Source of the DNA: Lachnospiraceae bacterium
Lineage (GTDB): Bacteria; Bacillota; Clostridia; Lachnospirales; Lachnospiraceae
Direction of reading: 5' to 3'
Length of the DNA: 51,330 nucleotides
Assembly: GCA_024403555.1 (NCBI GenBank)
Contig: JAKSRP010000008.1
Location: forward strand, 1 to 51,330
The notes below the pieces were generated by a model that saw only the letters and a program-made list of their open reading frames with translations, had not been told where the DNA came from and did not search any database. Below, piece by piece: positions 16,593 through 24,202 of the stretch. Position 1 is the first letter of the stretch; each line of letters begins with the position of its first letter. A program made the position numbers and the translations under genes.

Positions 16593-16683
16593 ATAATTAA
16601 AATTTATGGTATCGGTGCATTATACCTAAAAAATCTATAGAAATGTGTGTAAAATTTATGTAAATAAATAGATGGAGGGGAAT

Positions 16684-17568
16684 ATGAATTTAAATCATCT
16701 ATATTACTTTAAAACACTTGCGAGAGTAGAACATTATACAAGAGCGGCACAGGAATTATCTATTACGCAGCCATCCCTAAGTCATGCTATTTCCTGCCTT
16801 GAAGACGAACTTGGAACATATCTTTTTGAAAAACAGGGCCGACGAGTGGTCCTCACAAAGTATGGGAAAGTGTTTCTTGAATACGTGACACAGTCTTTAG
16901 ATACTTTGGAGATAGGAATTAAGAAAACAAGAGCGATGACAAGTGAGTCGAGTGGGATTATTGATTTGGGATACATTTTCACACTTGGATCTCATTATGT
17001 CCCACGTGTGGTAAATGATTTTCTCAAAGCTCATGAAGGGAAAAAGATTGATTTTACTTTTAATCAGGGGATTACCGAGACTGTGTTAGAAGGATTAAGA
17101 GATGAAAAATATGATCTCGCTTTCTGTTCTCATTCCTCAAATCAGAAAAATATTGATTTTATTCCGGTTTACCAGGAAGAAATTAAGCTAGTAGTTCCAA
17201 AAGGTCATCCATTAGCTTTGAAGGAATCTATTCGCTTAGAAGAACTTGCCGGTTATGAGCAGATTTATTTCCGTAAGGGAAGCGGTTTTCGTACTTTTAT
17301 GGATGCAGAGTTTCGAAAAGTGAACGTAAAACCGATGATTCGTTATGAGGTAGAAGAAGATTCTGCCATGGCAGGACTTGTAGAAAGCGGTTTCGGTATT
17401 GCGGTAATGCCGGATATTCCGATTTTACAGATGATGGACGTAGTAACGATTCCAATCAGTGAACCGACGATTAATCGATACATTTACCTTGCGAAGATGA
17501 AAAATAAATATCTATCACCAGTTGCTTTAGAATTTGTGCATTTTGTTATTTCCAATCGTAATATCTAA
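16684..17568 (+). CDS. LysR family transcriptional regulator
   Basis: 294-residue LTTR: N-terminal winged helix-turn-helix (MNLNHLYYFKTLARVEHYTRAAQELSITQPSLS, here residues 1-60; core TQPSLSHAI) followed by a periplasmic-binding-like effector domain (about 90-294) with IDLGYIFTLGSHYVP and LVPKGHPLA-like segments. Start is ATG 16684, with GGAGGGG 5-9 bp upstream; a slightly longer frame opens at 16672 within the Shine-Dalgarno region and is rejected. It is divergent from enoate reductase paralog 2 and probably controls it in response to the substrate or a related aromatic or unsaturated acid (inference). No terminator is obvious before the next gene. Confidence 0.9.
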   Translation: MNLNHLYYFKTLARVEHYTRAAQELSITQPSLSHAISCLEDELGTYLFEKQGRRVVLTKYGKVFLEYVTQSLDTLEIGIKKTRAMTSESSGIIDLGYIFTLGSHYVPRVVNDFLKAHEGKKIDFTFNQGITETVLEGLRDEKYDLAFCSHSSNQKNIDFIPVYQEEIKLVVPKGHPLALKESIRLEELAGYEQIYFRKGSGFRTFMDAEFRKVNVKPMIRYEVEEDSAMAGLVESGFGIAVMPDIPILQMMDVVTIPISEPTINRYIYLAKMKNKYLSPVALEFVHFVISNRNI

Positions 17569-17602
17569 AATAAAAATTTTTTCACTTTCACAAACTAAAG
17601 TG

Positions 17603-17631
17603 TTGAATTGTTAAAGCGTTTCTGTTATACT
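17603..17631 (+). promoter_or_regulatory. Promoter of the chorismate mutase-shikimate kinase gene
   Basis: TTGAAT (17603-17608), 17-bp spacer, TATACT (17626-17631), about 46 bp upstream of the start codon. Just upstream is an inverted repeat CACTTT-N8-AAAGTG (17583-17602), which might be a weak hairpin at the end of lysR or an operator. Confidence 0.65.
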
Positions 17632-17677
17632 TACAAACATATTAAGGATATAAGGATAAGAGAAAGGAATTAACGCC

Positions 17678-18484
17678 ATGATTATTTTAGAACAGTACAG
17701 AAAACAGATGGATTTATGTGATGCCCAGATTGTTTCATTATTAGAACAGAGATATGCGATCATCCAGAATATTATCGAATATAAAAAGATGAGAGGTGTA
17801 CCGATTCTTCAGCCAGAAAGAGAAAGAGAAGTTCGTAATAATGTAAAAGAACAGATCGGTGATAACAAATTCCGCGAAGAAATCTTAGATGTTTACAAAT
17901 ATATTGTAGAAGACAGTAAGAAGATTCAGGCGAAGACATTATTTAGCGATAACATTTACATTATCGGTTTCATGGGCGCTGGTAAGTCTACCGTGTCTAG
18001 TTACTTAAGTAAGATTCTCGCTATGGATGTAATCGAAATGGATGCTCACCTTACTCAGAAAGAAGGTATGAGTGTTAATGAAATCTTTGCAACATATGGT
18101 GAAGAATACTGGAGAAACTTAGAAACAAACTTAATTATCGGAATGTCCAAATTCCAGAATAAAGTAATCTCCTGTGGTGGCGGTGTTCCTATGAGACCAG
18201 TCAACGTAGAAGAGATGAAGAAGAATGGTAAGGTAATCTTACTTCAGGCTACTCCAGAAACAATTCTTGAACGTGTTAAGGATGATGACTCCAGACCATT
18301 ACTTCACGGAAAGAAGAACGTTCCTGCAATCAAAGAACTTATGGACTTCAGAGCTCCAAAATACGAAGCAGCAGCAGATATCTTTATTAATGTAAATGAT
18401 CGTCCGGTTCATGAAATCTGTGAAGAAATCGTGTACAAATTGACCCACTTTAATGAAGATTTAGAAGAAGATATTGATTTATAA
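17678..18484 (+). CDS. Chorismate mutase-shikimate kinase fusion protein
   Basis: 268-residue bifunctional enzyme of aromatic amino acid synthesis. Residues 1-85 are an AroQ-type chorismate mutase helix bundle (LEQYRKQMDLCDAQIVSLLEQR, seen as MDLCDAQIVSLLEQRYAI, then PILQPEREREV). From about residue 90 follows shikimate kinase: P-loop GFMGAGKST (about 96-104), the shikimate-binding Asp in VIEMDAHL, R in YWRNLE, GGG in SCGGGVP, and the lid RPLL. The two reactions are separated in the pathway by EPSP and chorismate synthases, so the fusion probably helps coregulation and not direct channelling. ATG 17678 has AGAAAGGA 9-10 bp upstream. It is a single gene with its own promoter and terminator. 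Confidence 0.92.
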   Translation: MIILEQYRKQMDLCDAQIVSLLEQRYAIIQNIIEYKKMRGVPILQPEREREVRNNVKEQIGDNKFREEILDVYKYIVEDSKKIQAKTLFSDNIYIIGFMGAGKSTVSSYLSKILAMDVIEMDAHLTQKEGMSVNEIFATYGEEYWRNLETNLIIGMSKFQNKVISCGGGVPMRPVNVEEMKKNGKVILLQATPETILERVKDDDSRPLLHGKKNVPAIKELMDFRAPKYEAAADIFINVNDRPVHEICEEIVYKLTHFNEDLEEDIDL

Positions 18485-18494
18485 GATTGATACG

Positions 18495-18525
18495 AAAAAG
18501 GAATCTTTTTATAAGATTCCTTTTT
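18495..18525 (+). terminator. Rho-independent terminator after the fusion gene
   Basis: Stem AAAAAGGAATCTT / AAGATTCCTTTTT with a 5-nt loop, running into a T-tract. It begins 10 bp after the stop codon. Confidence 0.87.
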
Positions 18526-18546
18526 TTATGTTCCTTTTTAATATAA

Positions 18547-18575
18547 TTGAGTTTTTTTATTGAATCTGATATAAT
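18547..18575 (+). promoter_or_regulatory. Promoter of the GT2-TagF-like gene
   Basis: TTGAGT (18547-18552), 17-bp spacer, TATAAT (18570-18575), about 65 bp before the start codon, directly after the preceding terminator. Confidence 0.72.
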
Positions 18576-18639
18576 ATTTTTAGTATTATGCGTCGAATGT
18601 ATAAAGAATAATGATAACAAAGAAAGGACACGATATAAT

Positions 18640-20886
18640 ATGAAAATTAGTGTAATTATTCCTTTTTGGAAATATAAGTTTTACCTTGAAGACTGTTTAA
18701 AGAGTCTCGAAGTGTCTAATTACAAAGATTTTGAAACAGTTCTTGTATTAGACCACATTGAAGAAGATATTGATGATCTTATTGCTCTTTACAAAGAACC
18801 TTTAAACATGAAGGTTGTAACTCTTCCAGAAGATAAACATGGATGTGGTGCAGCAAGAAACTTTGGTATTCAGGAAGCAACTGGTGAATATGTATATTTC
18901 CTTGACAGTGATGATTATGTATTAGAAAACACTTTAGGTGTAATTGCTGAGACAATTGATAAAAAACCTAATCGTGATGTTTATTCAGGTGTGAAGTTCT
19001 CTACCTGGTATAAGAGATTAAACTATTTAGAAAGAGATCATTCCGTAGGAGAATCCAGAAGAGAAAGAAAGTATGAAGCTTGGAAAGAATCTGGATTTGA
19101 AGGTCATTTTGAAAGCTTCGATTTAGATGCGAACAAAAAGACTGCAATGATCAACCTGATCTTAATTGCGAAGAATTTCTTCTCTGTTTCTGTATTAAAG
19201 AACGCATATAAGAAAGATATTATCGTTAAGAATGGACTTAAATTTAACGAAACAAGACGCAACTACATCGACCAGCCATTTGTTGTTCAGCTTTTAGCAC
19301 TAGATCCAACTGTGGCAGAATGTTTAGATGCTTTCTATATTAAGAGAAAACATAACGATCCATATAATTATCCTGCAATTTCTCAGGAAGAGAATGCAGA
19401 TATTATTGATGACCGTTTAGATGCTTACGAAGAAGCAATCAAAGCTGCAAAGAAAGACGAAGCTTTAAGACAGTGCGTAGAACTTTTATTCAGCAAATTT
19501 GTTGTTTCTAAATTTGTAATCAAATTAAGAAGATCTCAGAAAGAAAAATATCAGCATTACTATGACCGTATGCAGCCAATCTGTGCAGATATGAATCCAG
19601 AATCCTATGCTTCCCTTTCTAAGTACAAACGTACATGTATGGAATTAATGGCACAGGATAAGAAAGATGAATTAATCAAGCATGTTGGTAAGAAACTCTT
19701 GAAAAAACGTGCGAAGAATATCTTCAAGAAGAGATCCATGAATGATTTCTACAAGATGTTATATCATCGTAAGTATTTAAAACAGCCTATCATGAAGAAT
19801 GTAATCATGTTCGAATCCTTCTTCGGAAAGAGCTATTCTGACAGCCCTAAATTTATCTACGAATATATTGCTAAGAATTATCCTGGAAAATATGAATTCG
19901 TATGGGTATTAAACAATGATACAGAATTACCATATGGCGGTAAGAAGGTTAAGAGATTCTCTGCTGACTATGCAAAATATCTTGCAAGAGCAAAATTCTT
20001 AGTATTTAATGGACGTCAGCCATTATGGATGAAGAAAAGAGAAGATCAGGTATTCCTTGAAACATGGCATGGAACACCACTTAAGAGACTTGTATTTGAT
20101 ATGGAAGAAGTATTATCAGCTTCCCCAAGATATAAGATCAATGTTTACAAGCAGAAGAGCCAGTGGGATTATTTAGTATCTGCAAACCGTTTCTCTACAG
20201 AAGTATTTAAGAGCTGCTTCATGTACGATGGTGTTATGTTAGATTATGGTTACCCTCGTAACGATATCCTCTATACAGAAAACTTAGATGAACTTGCTGC
20301 AAGCATTCGAGAAAAGATTGGTATTCCAAAAGATAAAAAGACGATTCTCTATGCTCCAACATGGCGTGATGATGATGCGATCACAAGTGGTCAGTACTCT
20401 TTCAAATTAGCATTAGATCTTGAAAGATTACAGAAAGAATTCAGCGATGAATATGTTGTTTTATTAAGAACTCATTACTTTATCGCAGATAAGATCGATG
20501 TAACTGGTTTAGAAGGCTTTGTATATAATTTAAGTGATTATAATGATATCGCAGAATTATACTTAATTTCTGATATCTGTATGACAGACTACTCTTCCGT
20601 ATTCTTTGATTATGCAAACCTTAAGAGACCAATTCTCTTCTTCACATATGACTTAGACAAGTACCGTGATCAGTTGAGAGGTTTCTACATCAGCATCGAA
20701 GATGATGTTCCAGGTCCATTATTATTAACGAATGATGACGTTGTGGATGCAATCAAGAATATTGATCAGGTAGTAGAAGACTACAAAGAAAAATACGAAA
20801 TTTTCTACGATCGTTTCTGTACATATGATGATGGTAAAGCTTCTGAAAGAATTGTTCAGAGAGTATTTATTGACGATCAGAAATAA
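18640..20886 (+). CDS. Two-domain glycosyltransferase GT2 / CDP-glycerol glycerophosphotransferase (TagF-like)
   Basis: 748-residue cytoplasmic, membrane-associated enzyme for a cell-surface glycopolymer. Residues 1-250 are a GT2 domain: SVIIPFWKY start, GCGAARNFGIQEATG, and DSDD (about 89-92) for metal and nucleotide-sugar binding. Residues 390-740 are a PF04464-type glycerophosphotransferase: FESFFGKSYSDSPKF, ETWHGTPLK with the catalytic-type His, YAPTWRDD, and MTDYSSVFFDYA. It would build poly(glycerol phosphate)-sugar units as in teichoic acids, but no other tag genes are adjacent. The start is ATG 18640 (AAGGA 11 bp upstream); an earlier TTG at 18547 overlaps the promoter. A strong terminator follows. 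Confidence 0.88.
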   Translation: MKISVIIPFWKYKFYLEDCLKSLEVSNYKDFETVLVLDHIEEDIDDLIALYKEPLNMKVVTLPEDKHGCGAARNFGIQEATGEYVYFLDSDDYVLENTLGVIAETIDKKPNRDVYSGVKFSTWYKRLNYLERDHSVGESRRERKYEAWKESGFEGHFESFDLDANKKTAMINLILIAKNFFSVSVLKNAYKKDIIVKNGLKFNETRRNYIDQPFVVQLLALDPTVAECLDAFYIKRKHNDPYNYPAISQEENADIIDDRLDAYEEAIKAAKKDEALRQCVELLFSKFVVSKFVIKLRRSQKEKYQHYYDRMQPICADMNPESYASLSKYKRTCMELMAQDKKDELIKHVGKKLLKKRAKNIFKKRSMNDFYKMLYHRKYLKQPIMKNVIMFESFFGKSYSDSPKFIYEYIAKNYPGKYEFVWVLNNDTELPYGGKKVKRFSADYAKYLARAKFLVFNGRQPLWMKKREDQVFLETWHGTPLKRLVFDMEEVLSASPRYKINVYKQKSQWDYLVSANRFSTEVFKSCFMYDGVMLDYGYPRNDILYTENLDELAASIREKIGIPKDKKTILYAPTWRDDDAITSGQYSFKLALDLERLQKEFSDEYVVLLRTHYFIADKIDVTGLEGFVYNLSDYNDIAELYLISDICMTDYSSVFFDYANLKRPILFFTYDLDKYRDQLRGFYISIEDDVPGPLLLTNDDVVDAIKNIDQVVEDYKEKYEIFYDRFCTYDDGKASERIVQRVFIDDQK

Positions 20887-20907
20887 GAAATATAGGAAAT
20901 ATTTATT

Positions 20908-20933
20908 AAGGCTGTTGCTTTCGCAACAGCCTT
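20908..20933 (+). terminator. Rho-independent terminator after the GT2-TagF-like gene
   Basis: Stem AAGGCTGTTGC / GCAACAGCCTT with loop TTTC, followed by TTCTATTTTTTT. The stem core matches the terminator at 37777-37815. Confidence 0.87.
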
Positions 20934-20973
20934 TTCTATTTTTTTACACAGAAAATATGAATCGTATAAAAAG

Positions 20974-21000
20974 AAAAGCCCTCGAAATTCGAGGGCTTTT
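20974..21000 (-). terminator. Rho-independent terminator of the Ig-like/beta-helix gene
   Basis: AAAAGCCCTC / GAGGGCTTTT stem with an AT-containing 7-nt loop; leftward it is followed by CTTTTTATACG. It ends the gene at 21028-23199. The stem core recurs at 26211-26242. Confidence 0.82.
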
Positions 21001-21027
21001 TGAAGTTTAATTATAATTTGGTAGAAA

Positions 21028-23199
21028 TTATTCTACAGCTTCTAAAGCAGATTCTTCTGTGGAAACTTCTGTTGCTTCTGTAGCTTCTGGTTCTTCTACT
21101 GTGTTTTGAGTTGTGATTTCAGTAGAATCTTCTTTTGGAAGAAGTTCAGTGTTTTCTGCATCAATTGTTTCAGTGTTTTCTGCTACAACGGATGCAAAGA
21201 ATTTCTTCTGATAAGCAGCTAAAACTTTTGTCCAGTTTACTTTATATTCACCTGTACAGTAAGTCTTGTTAGGAGCAACTTTTGTACAATATGTACCAGT
21301 ATATTTTACTGGATAAGAGCTTGTAGAACCTACATCGTTCTGGAAGAACCAGTTACAACCGGAACCAATCTGGCTGTATGTATTGTTCTTTTTGATGTTT
21401 TTGATATTTGTGTCAGTAAGCTTGTAGGAAGTTTTTGGATATTCTTCTCCACCACCGGTATTCTTACCGTTGAATACACCAACTGCAACGATACAGTCTC
21501 TGAAATCGTTATCGTAAATATTGATATTTTTGCCGCCGAATAAAGAAATCATACACTGTAATTTCAGTGCAGAACTCTTATCGATCTTATTCTTTACGCC
21601 AGGGTTAACTTCATTTTTGTGTCCTTTGTTATCCCCGTTTTTGTTCCAACAGTTTGAGAACTTGTTATTATAGATTTCAGCATTACTCCAGTTACCAGCT
21701 TCAATTGCATTAGCGGCAGCTTTTGTAAATACATTGTCATGGATTTTGATATTAGTATTGTATACCTGCTGTCCATGAGGAGCATATGTTTCATTTCCTT
21801 TATAGCTCTTGTTATATGTGTATTTGTGAGAACCTACACCACGAATGAAGTTTTCGAAGTAGCAGTCCTTGATTTCTACACCATTACATGGTGTGTAATC
21901 ATGATATGCCCAAGGATTAGAGAATCCGGCATAGTTAGGGTCACATGCGTCGATGTTGATACATTCTTTATCATTAACTTTGTGTTCCCAGCCGTTCCAT
22001 ACGGCACCTTTGTTATAATCTGTTGTTGTGTAGTCATCAATAAATGTACAGTCATGAACTAATACATTCTTAGAGGAGTTGATTTCAATAAAGTGGTTAC
22101 CATCCATGTTCTTAAAGTCGATATATCGAACAGTAAGACCATTTGCATGTCCGAGAGAAATACCAAGTGTGAAGAATAACTTGTTATTATCAATAATGGA
22201 TGTACCATTTGGATCCCCTTCGATTACTACATTCTGAGATCCGTTATATTTTTTAGCAGCAGATGGATAAGTCCAGGTGCTTTCATATTTCTTGAATTTT
22301 GATGGGATTGCTCGATCTTCTTCAACAGCTGTTACAAGAGTTGGTGGAATGATAAAGAACATTGCGTTTGTATATTCAAGGTTCTTGCTTCCGGTATCCC
22401 AGCTCTTTACGATTTTTACACCATCTTCTAATCGGATTGTTACATTAGAAGGAACGAGGATGGATTTTACTAAAGTGTAAGTACCTTTAGATAAAATGAG
22501 TGTTCCGCCGCCTTCTTTTTCAAATCTCGTCATGTAAGAACGGATTGTATAAGTATTTCTTGTCTTGTCGCCATAATAGAAGTTCTGATCTTCTGTGTCT
22601 AACATGTACTTTCCATTATATGGTGCAGTTTCTGGTGTGATGCGGATTTCAGCTTTATTAGCAAGAACTGTTACCACACAATTATATTTTTTACCATCGA
22701 TTGTAGCAGTTACAGTAGCTTCGCCGGCACCATTGGCTACCATCTGGCCAACTTCTGTTACAGTTACAACTTTACTGTTGCTTGTAGACCATTTTGCTTC
22801 GCTTAAAATAGAAACACGGTTTTTCTTAACATCACCGATCCCCATAGTAATAGAAGTAAAACGAACTTTTGTTGTGTATACAAATACTTTACATTTGTAT
22901 TTTGTGGAGCCACATTTTGCAGTGACGGTTGTAGAACCATCTTTACTTTTTGCAGTTACTTTACCAGCAGAGGAAACAGTTGCAATGGATGTGTTACTAG
23001 AAGACCAGGTAACTTTTCCAGGAGCGTTCTTTAACTTTAATGTGTAGGACTGTTTACTATTTAAAGTAAAATAACTTTTGCTGAGATAAACTTTTTTAGC
23101 AGTAGTTGTAGTTGCTGCTTTGGCATTTGTGTTAAAGCCGAAGGTTAAGGCAGCCATCATTACAACTAATAATGTGAAAAGTTTTAAGATTCTTTTCAT
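21028..23199 (-). CDS. Secreted protein with two Big_2 Ig-like domains and a right-handed beta-helix
   Basis: 723 residues. Signal peptide MKRILKLFTLLVVMMAALTF with probable cleavage after AKA (about residue 28). Two bacterial Ig-like (Big_2) domains follow (about 36-106, with WSSSNTSIATVSSAGKVTA; and 107-178). Residues about 185-670 form a parallel beta-helix of the pectate lyase/polygalacturonase superfamily with a GGTLILSKGTYTL entry strand, HFIEINSSKNVLVHDC and KECINIDACDP repeats, and RGVGSH. The C-terminal 50 residues are Thr/Glu-rich. No LPXTG or S-layer anchor is seen. A role in binding or cleaving plant polysaccharide is inferred from the fold; activity is unproven. It shares a leftward operon with the 23239-23898 gene and is paralogous to 24203-25492. 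Confidence 0.85.
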   Translation of the reverse strand: MKRILKLFTLLVVMMAALTFGFNTNAKAATTTTAKKVYLSKSYFTLNSKQSYTLKLKNAPGKVTWSSSNTSIATVSSAGKVTAKSKDGSTTVTAKCGSTKYKCKVFVYTTKVRFTSITMGIGDVKKNRVSILSEAKWSTSNSKVVTVTEVGQMVANGAGEATVTATIDGKKYNCVVTVLANKAEIRITPETAPYNGKYMLDTEDQNFYYGDKTRNTYTIRSYMTRFEKEGGGTLILSKGTYTLVKSILVPSNVTIRLEDGVKIVKSWDTGSKNLEYTNAMFFIIPPTLVTAVEEDRAIPSKFKKYESTWTYPSAAKKYNGSQNVVIEGDPNGTSIIDNNKLFFTLGISLGHANGLTVRYIDFKNMDGNHFIEINSSKNVLVHDCTFIDDYTTTDYNKGAVWNGWEHKVNDKECINIDACDPNYAGFSNPWAYHDYTPCNGVEIKDCYFENFIRGVGSHKYTYNKSYKGNETYAPHGQQVYNTNIKIHDNVFTKAAANAIEAGNWSNAEIYNNKFSNCWNKNGDNKGHKNEVNPGVKNKIDKSSALKLQCMISLFGGKNINIYDNDFRDCIVAVGVFNGKNTGGGEEYPKTSYKLTDTNIKNIKKNNTYSQIGSGCNWFFQNDVGSTSSYPVKYTGTYCTKVAPNKTYCTGEYKVNWTKVLAAYQKKFFASVVAENTETIDAENTELLPKEDSTEITTQNTVEEPEATEATEVSTEESALEAVE

Positions 23200-23238
23200 A
23201 ATGGTTATCCTTTCTTTTCGTTAAACATTGAGTAGCAA

Positions 23239-23898
23239 TTAATACATATCATTTACTTTTTTGATTTCAGACTTTTTATATGGATAGTACGTATTAGATC
23301 GGTCCTGAGTCTTTTGTTTATCCTCATAGCTTGCAAGACCTTTACTGTACTCGTCCTTGAATACGCTCTGTGATTCTTCACGGAAATAATGTCCGTCATA
23401 ATCATAGCAAGTCCACTTAGTTGTATCTTTATATGTATATTGGAAATACATATAATCATGAGATTCATTCTGGACAAGCATTGCTTTCTTTACTTTGAAG
23501 AAATCAGAATCATAGTTGTATTCATCAAAAAAGATTAATGTTACATGGAAGAGTTCATCTAAACGTTTTTTATAACGTTTGGATACTTCGTCATTCTTAT
23601 CTTCCGCAGATTCCTGAGTGACTTTATCGCCATCGCCTTTGGATGCAGTAGTTTCAGTGGCATCTGTTTCGGTGGAGATTACATCTTTATCATCACCATC
23701 ATCAGTGTCGTTGTTATCATCAGTATCACTCTGTGGATCTTCTGTGGTTTCTGTTGTGTTTTGCTCGGTTGTAGCTTCTGTAGAAGTAGAAGAAGAACCA
23801 TCATCTTTTTTAATAGATAATTTCTTGAAACCAAATCCAATGAAAACAATCAGAAGAATAACAATAATAATTAATATGAAGTTTTTAACAGATTTCAT
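23239..23898 (-). CDS. Membrane-anchored Thr/Asp-rich protein of unknown function
   Basis: 219 residues. An N-terminal transmembrane anchor (about 5-25, IIIVILLIVFIGF) is followed by a low-complexity linker rich in Thr, Ser, Asp and Glu (about 33-105), then a small aromatic-rich C-terminal domain (about 106-219, with FFDEYNYDSDFF and YMYFQYTYKDTTKWTCYDYDG). I recognise no family. The linker should hold the C-terminal domain away from the membrane. It is transcribed leftward 39 bp ahead of the Ig/beta-helix gene, so the two probably form an operon, and it faces the second beta-helix gene across a shared control region; a partner role at the cell surface is inferred. Confidence 0.75.
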   Translation of the reverse strand: MKSVKNFILIIIVILLIVFIGFGFKKLSIKKDDGSSSTSTEATTEQNTTETTEDPQSDTDDNNDTDDGDDKDVISTETDATETTASKGDGDKVTQESAEDKNDEVSKRYKKRLDELFHVTLIFFDEYNYDSDFFKVKKAMLVQNESHDYMYFQYTYKDTTKWTCYDYDGHYFREESQSVFKDEYSKGLASYEDKQKTQDRSNTYYPYKKSEIKKVNDMY

Positions 23899-23969
23899 TA
23901 TTTAATATTTCACCTCGTTTCTTTATAGAGAAATTCAGTTTTTTGTACATTTTTGTACAGTTACGACAA

Positions 23970-24006
23970 GATAATGTTAAAAAAGGACATTATCATTTCT
24001 ATTATA
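23970..24006 (-). promoter_or_regulatory. Leftward promoter with overlapping palindrome in the beta-helix intergenic region
   Basis: The region 23899-24202 (304 bp, very AT-rich) has no gene and separates divergent surface-protein units. Leftward, TATAAT lies at 24001-24006 with a poor -35 (TTTTCT, 17-bp spacer). Immediately downstream is a perfect inverted repeat GATAATGT-N9-ACATTATC (23970-23994) covering the expected transcription start, a position typical for a repressor. Nearer the gene, TTGTACA-type words repeat at 23943-23959. Function is inferred from position. Confidence 0.45.
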
Positions 24007-24128
24007 CATCAAATACAAGTGATAGAAAAGAGAAACTTGTATTTTGTAATAATTACATTTCTTTGTTTCTGATTTTAACAAAGAATGTAACAAAAGTATA
24101 TAATTATTACGAAAATGTTACAAAAATA

Positions 24129-24157
24129 TTTACAAAGTGACGCCCTTGTGCTATTAT
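24129..24157 (+). promoter_or_regulatory. Promoter of the second beta-helix gene
   Basis: TTTACA (24129-24134), 17-bp spacer, TATTAT (24152-24157), about 45 bp upstream of the start. Two near-identical words TGTAACAAAA and TGTTACAAAA precede it within 24080-24125. Confidence 0.65.
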
Positions 24158-24202
24158 ACATTTGGACAGAAAAAGAATTGTAAATTTGGAGGGTTTCCCG
24201 TA

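Noticed and set aside
24137..24202. GTG-started N-terminal extension of the beta-helix protein
   Set aside because: It overlaps the -10 region, and the signal peptide and GGAGGG place the start at 24203.
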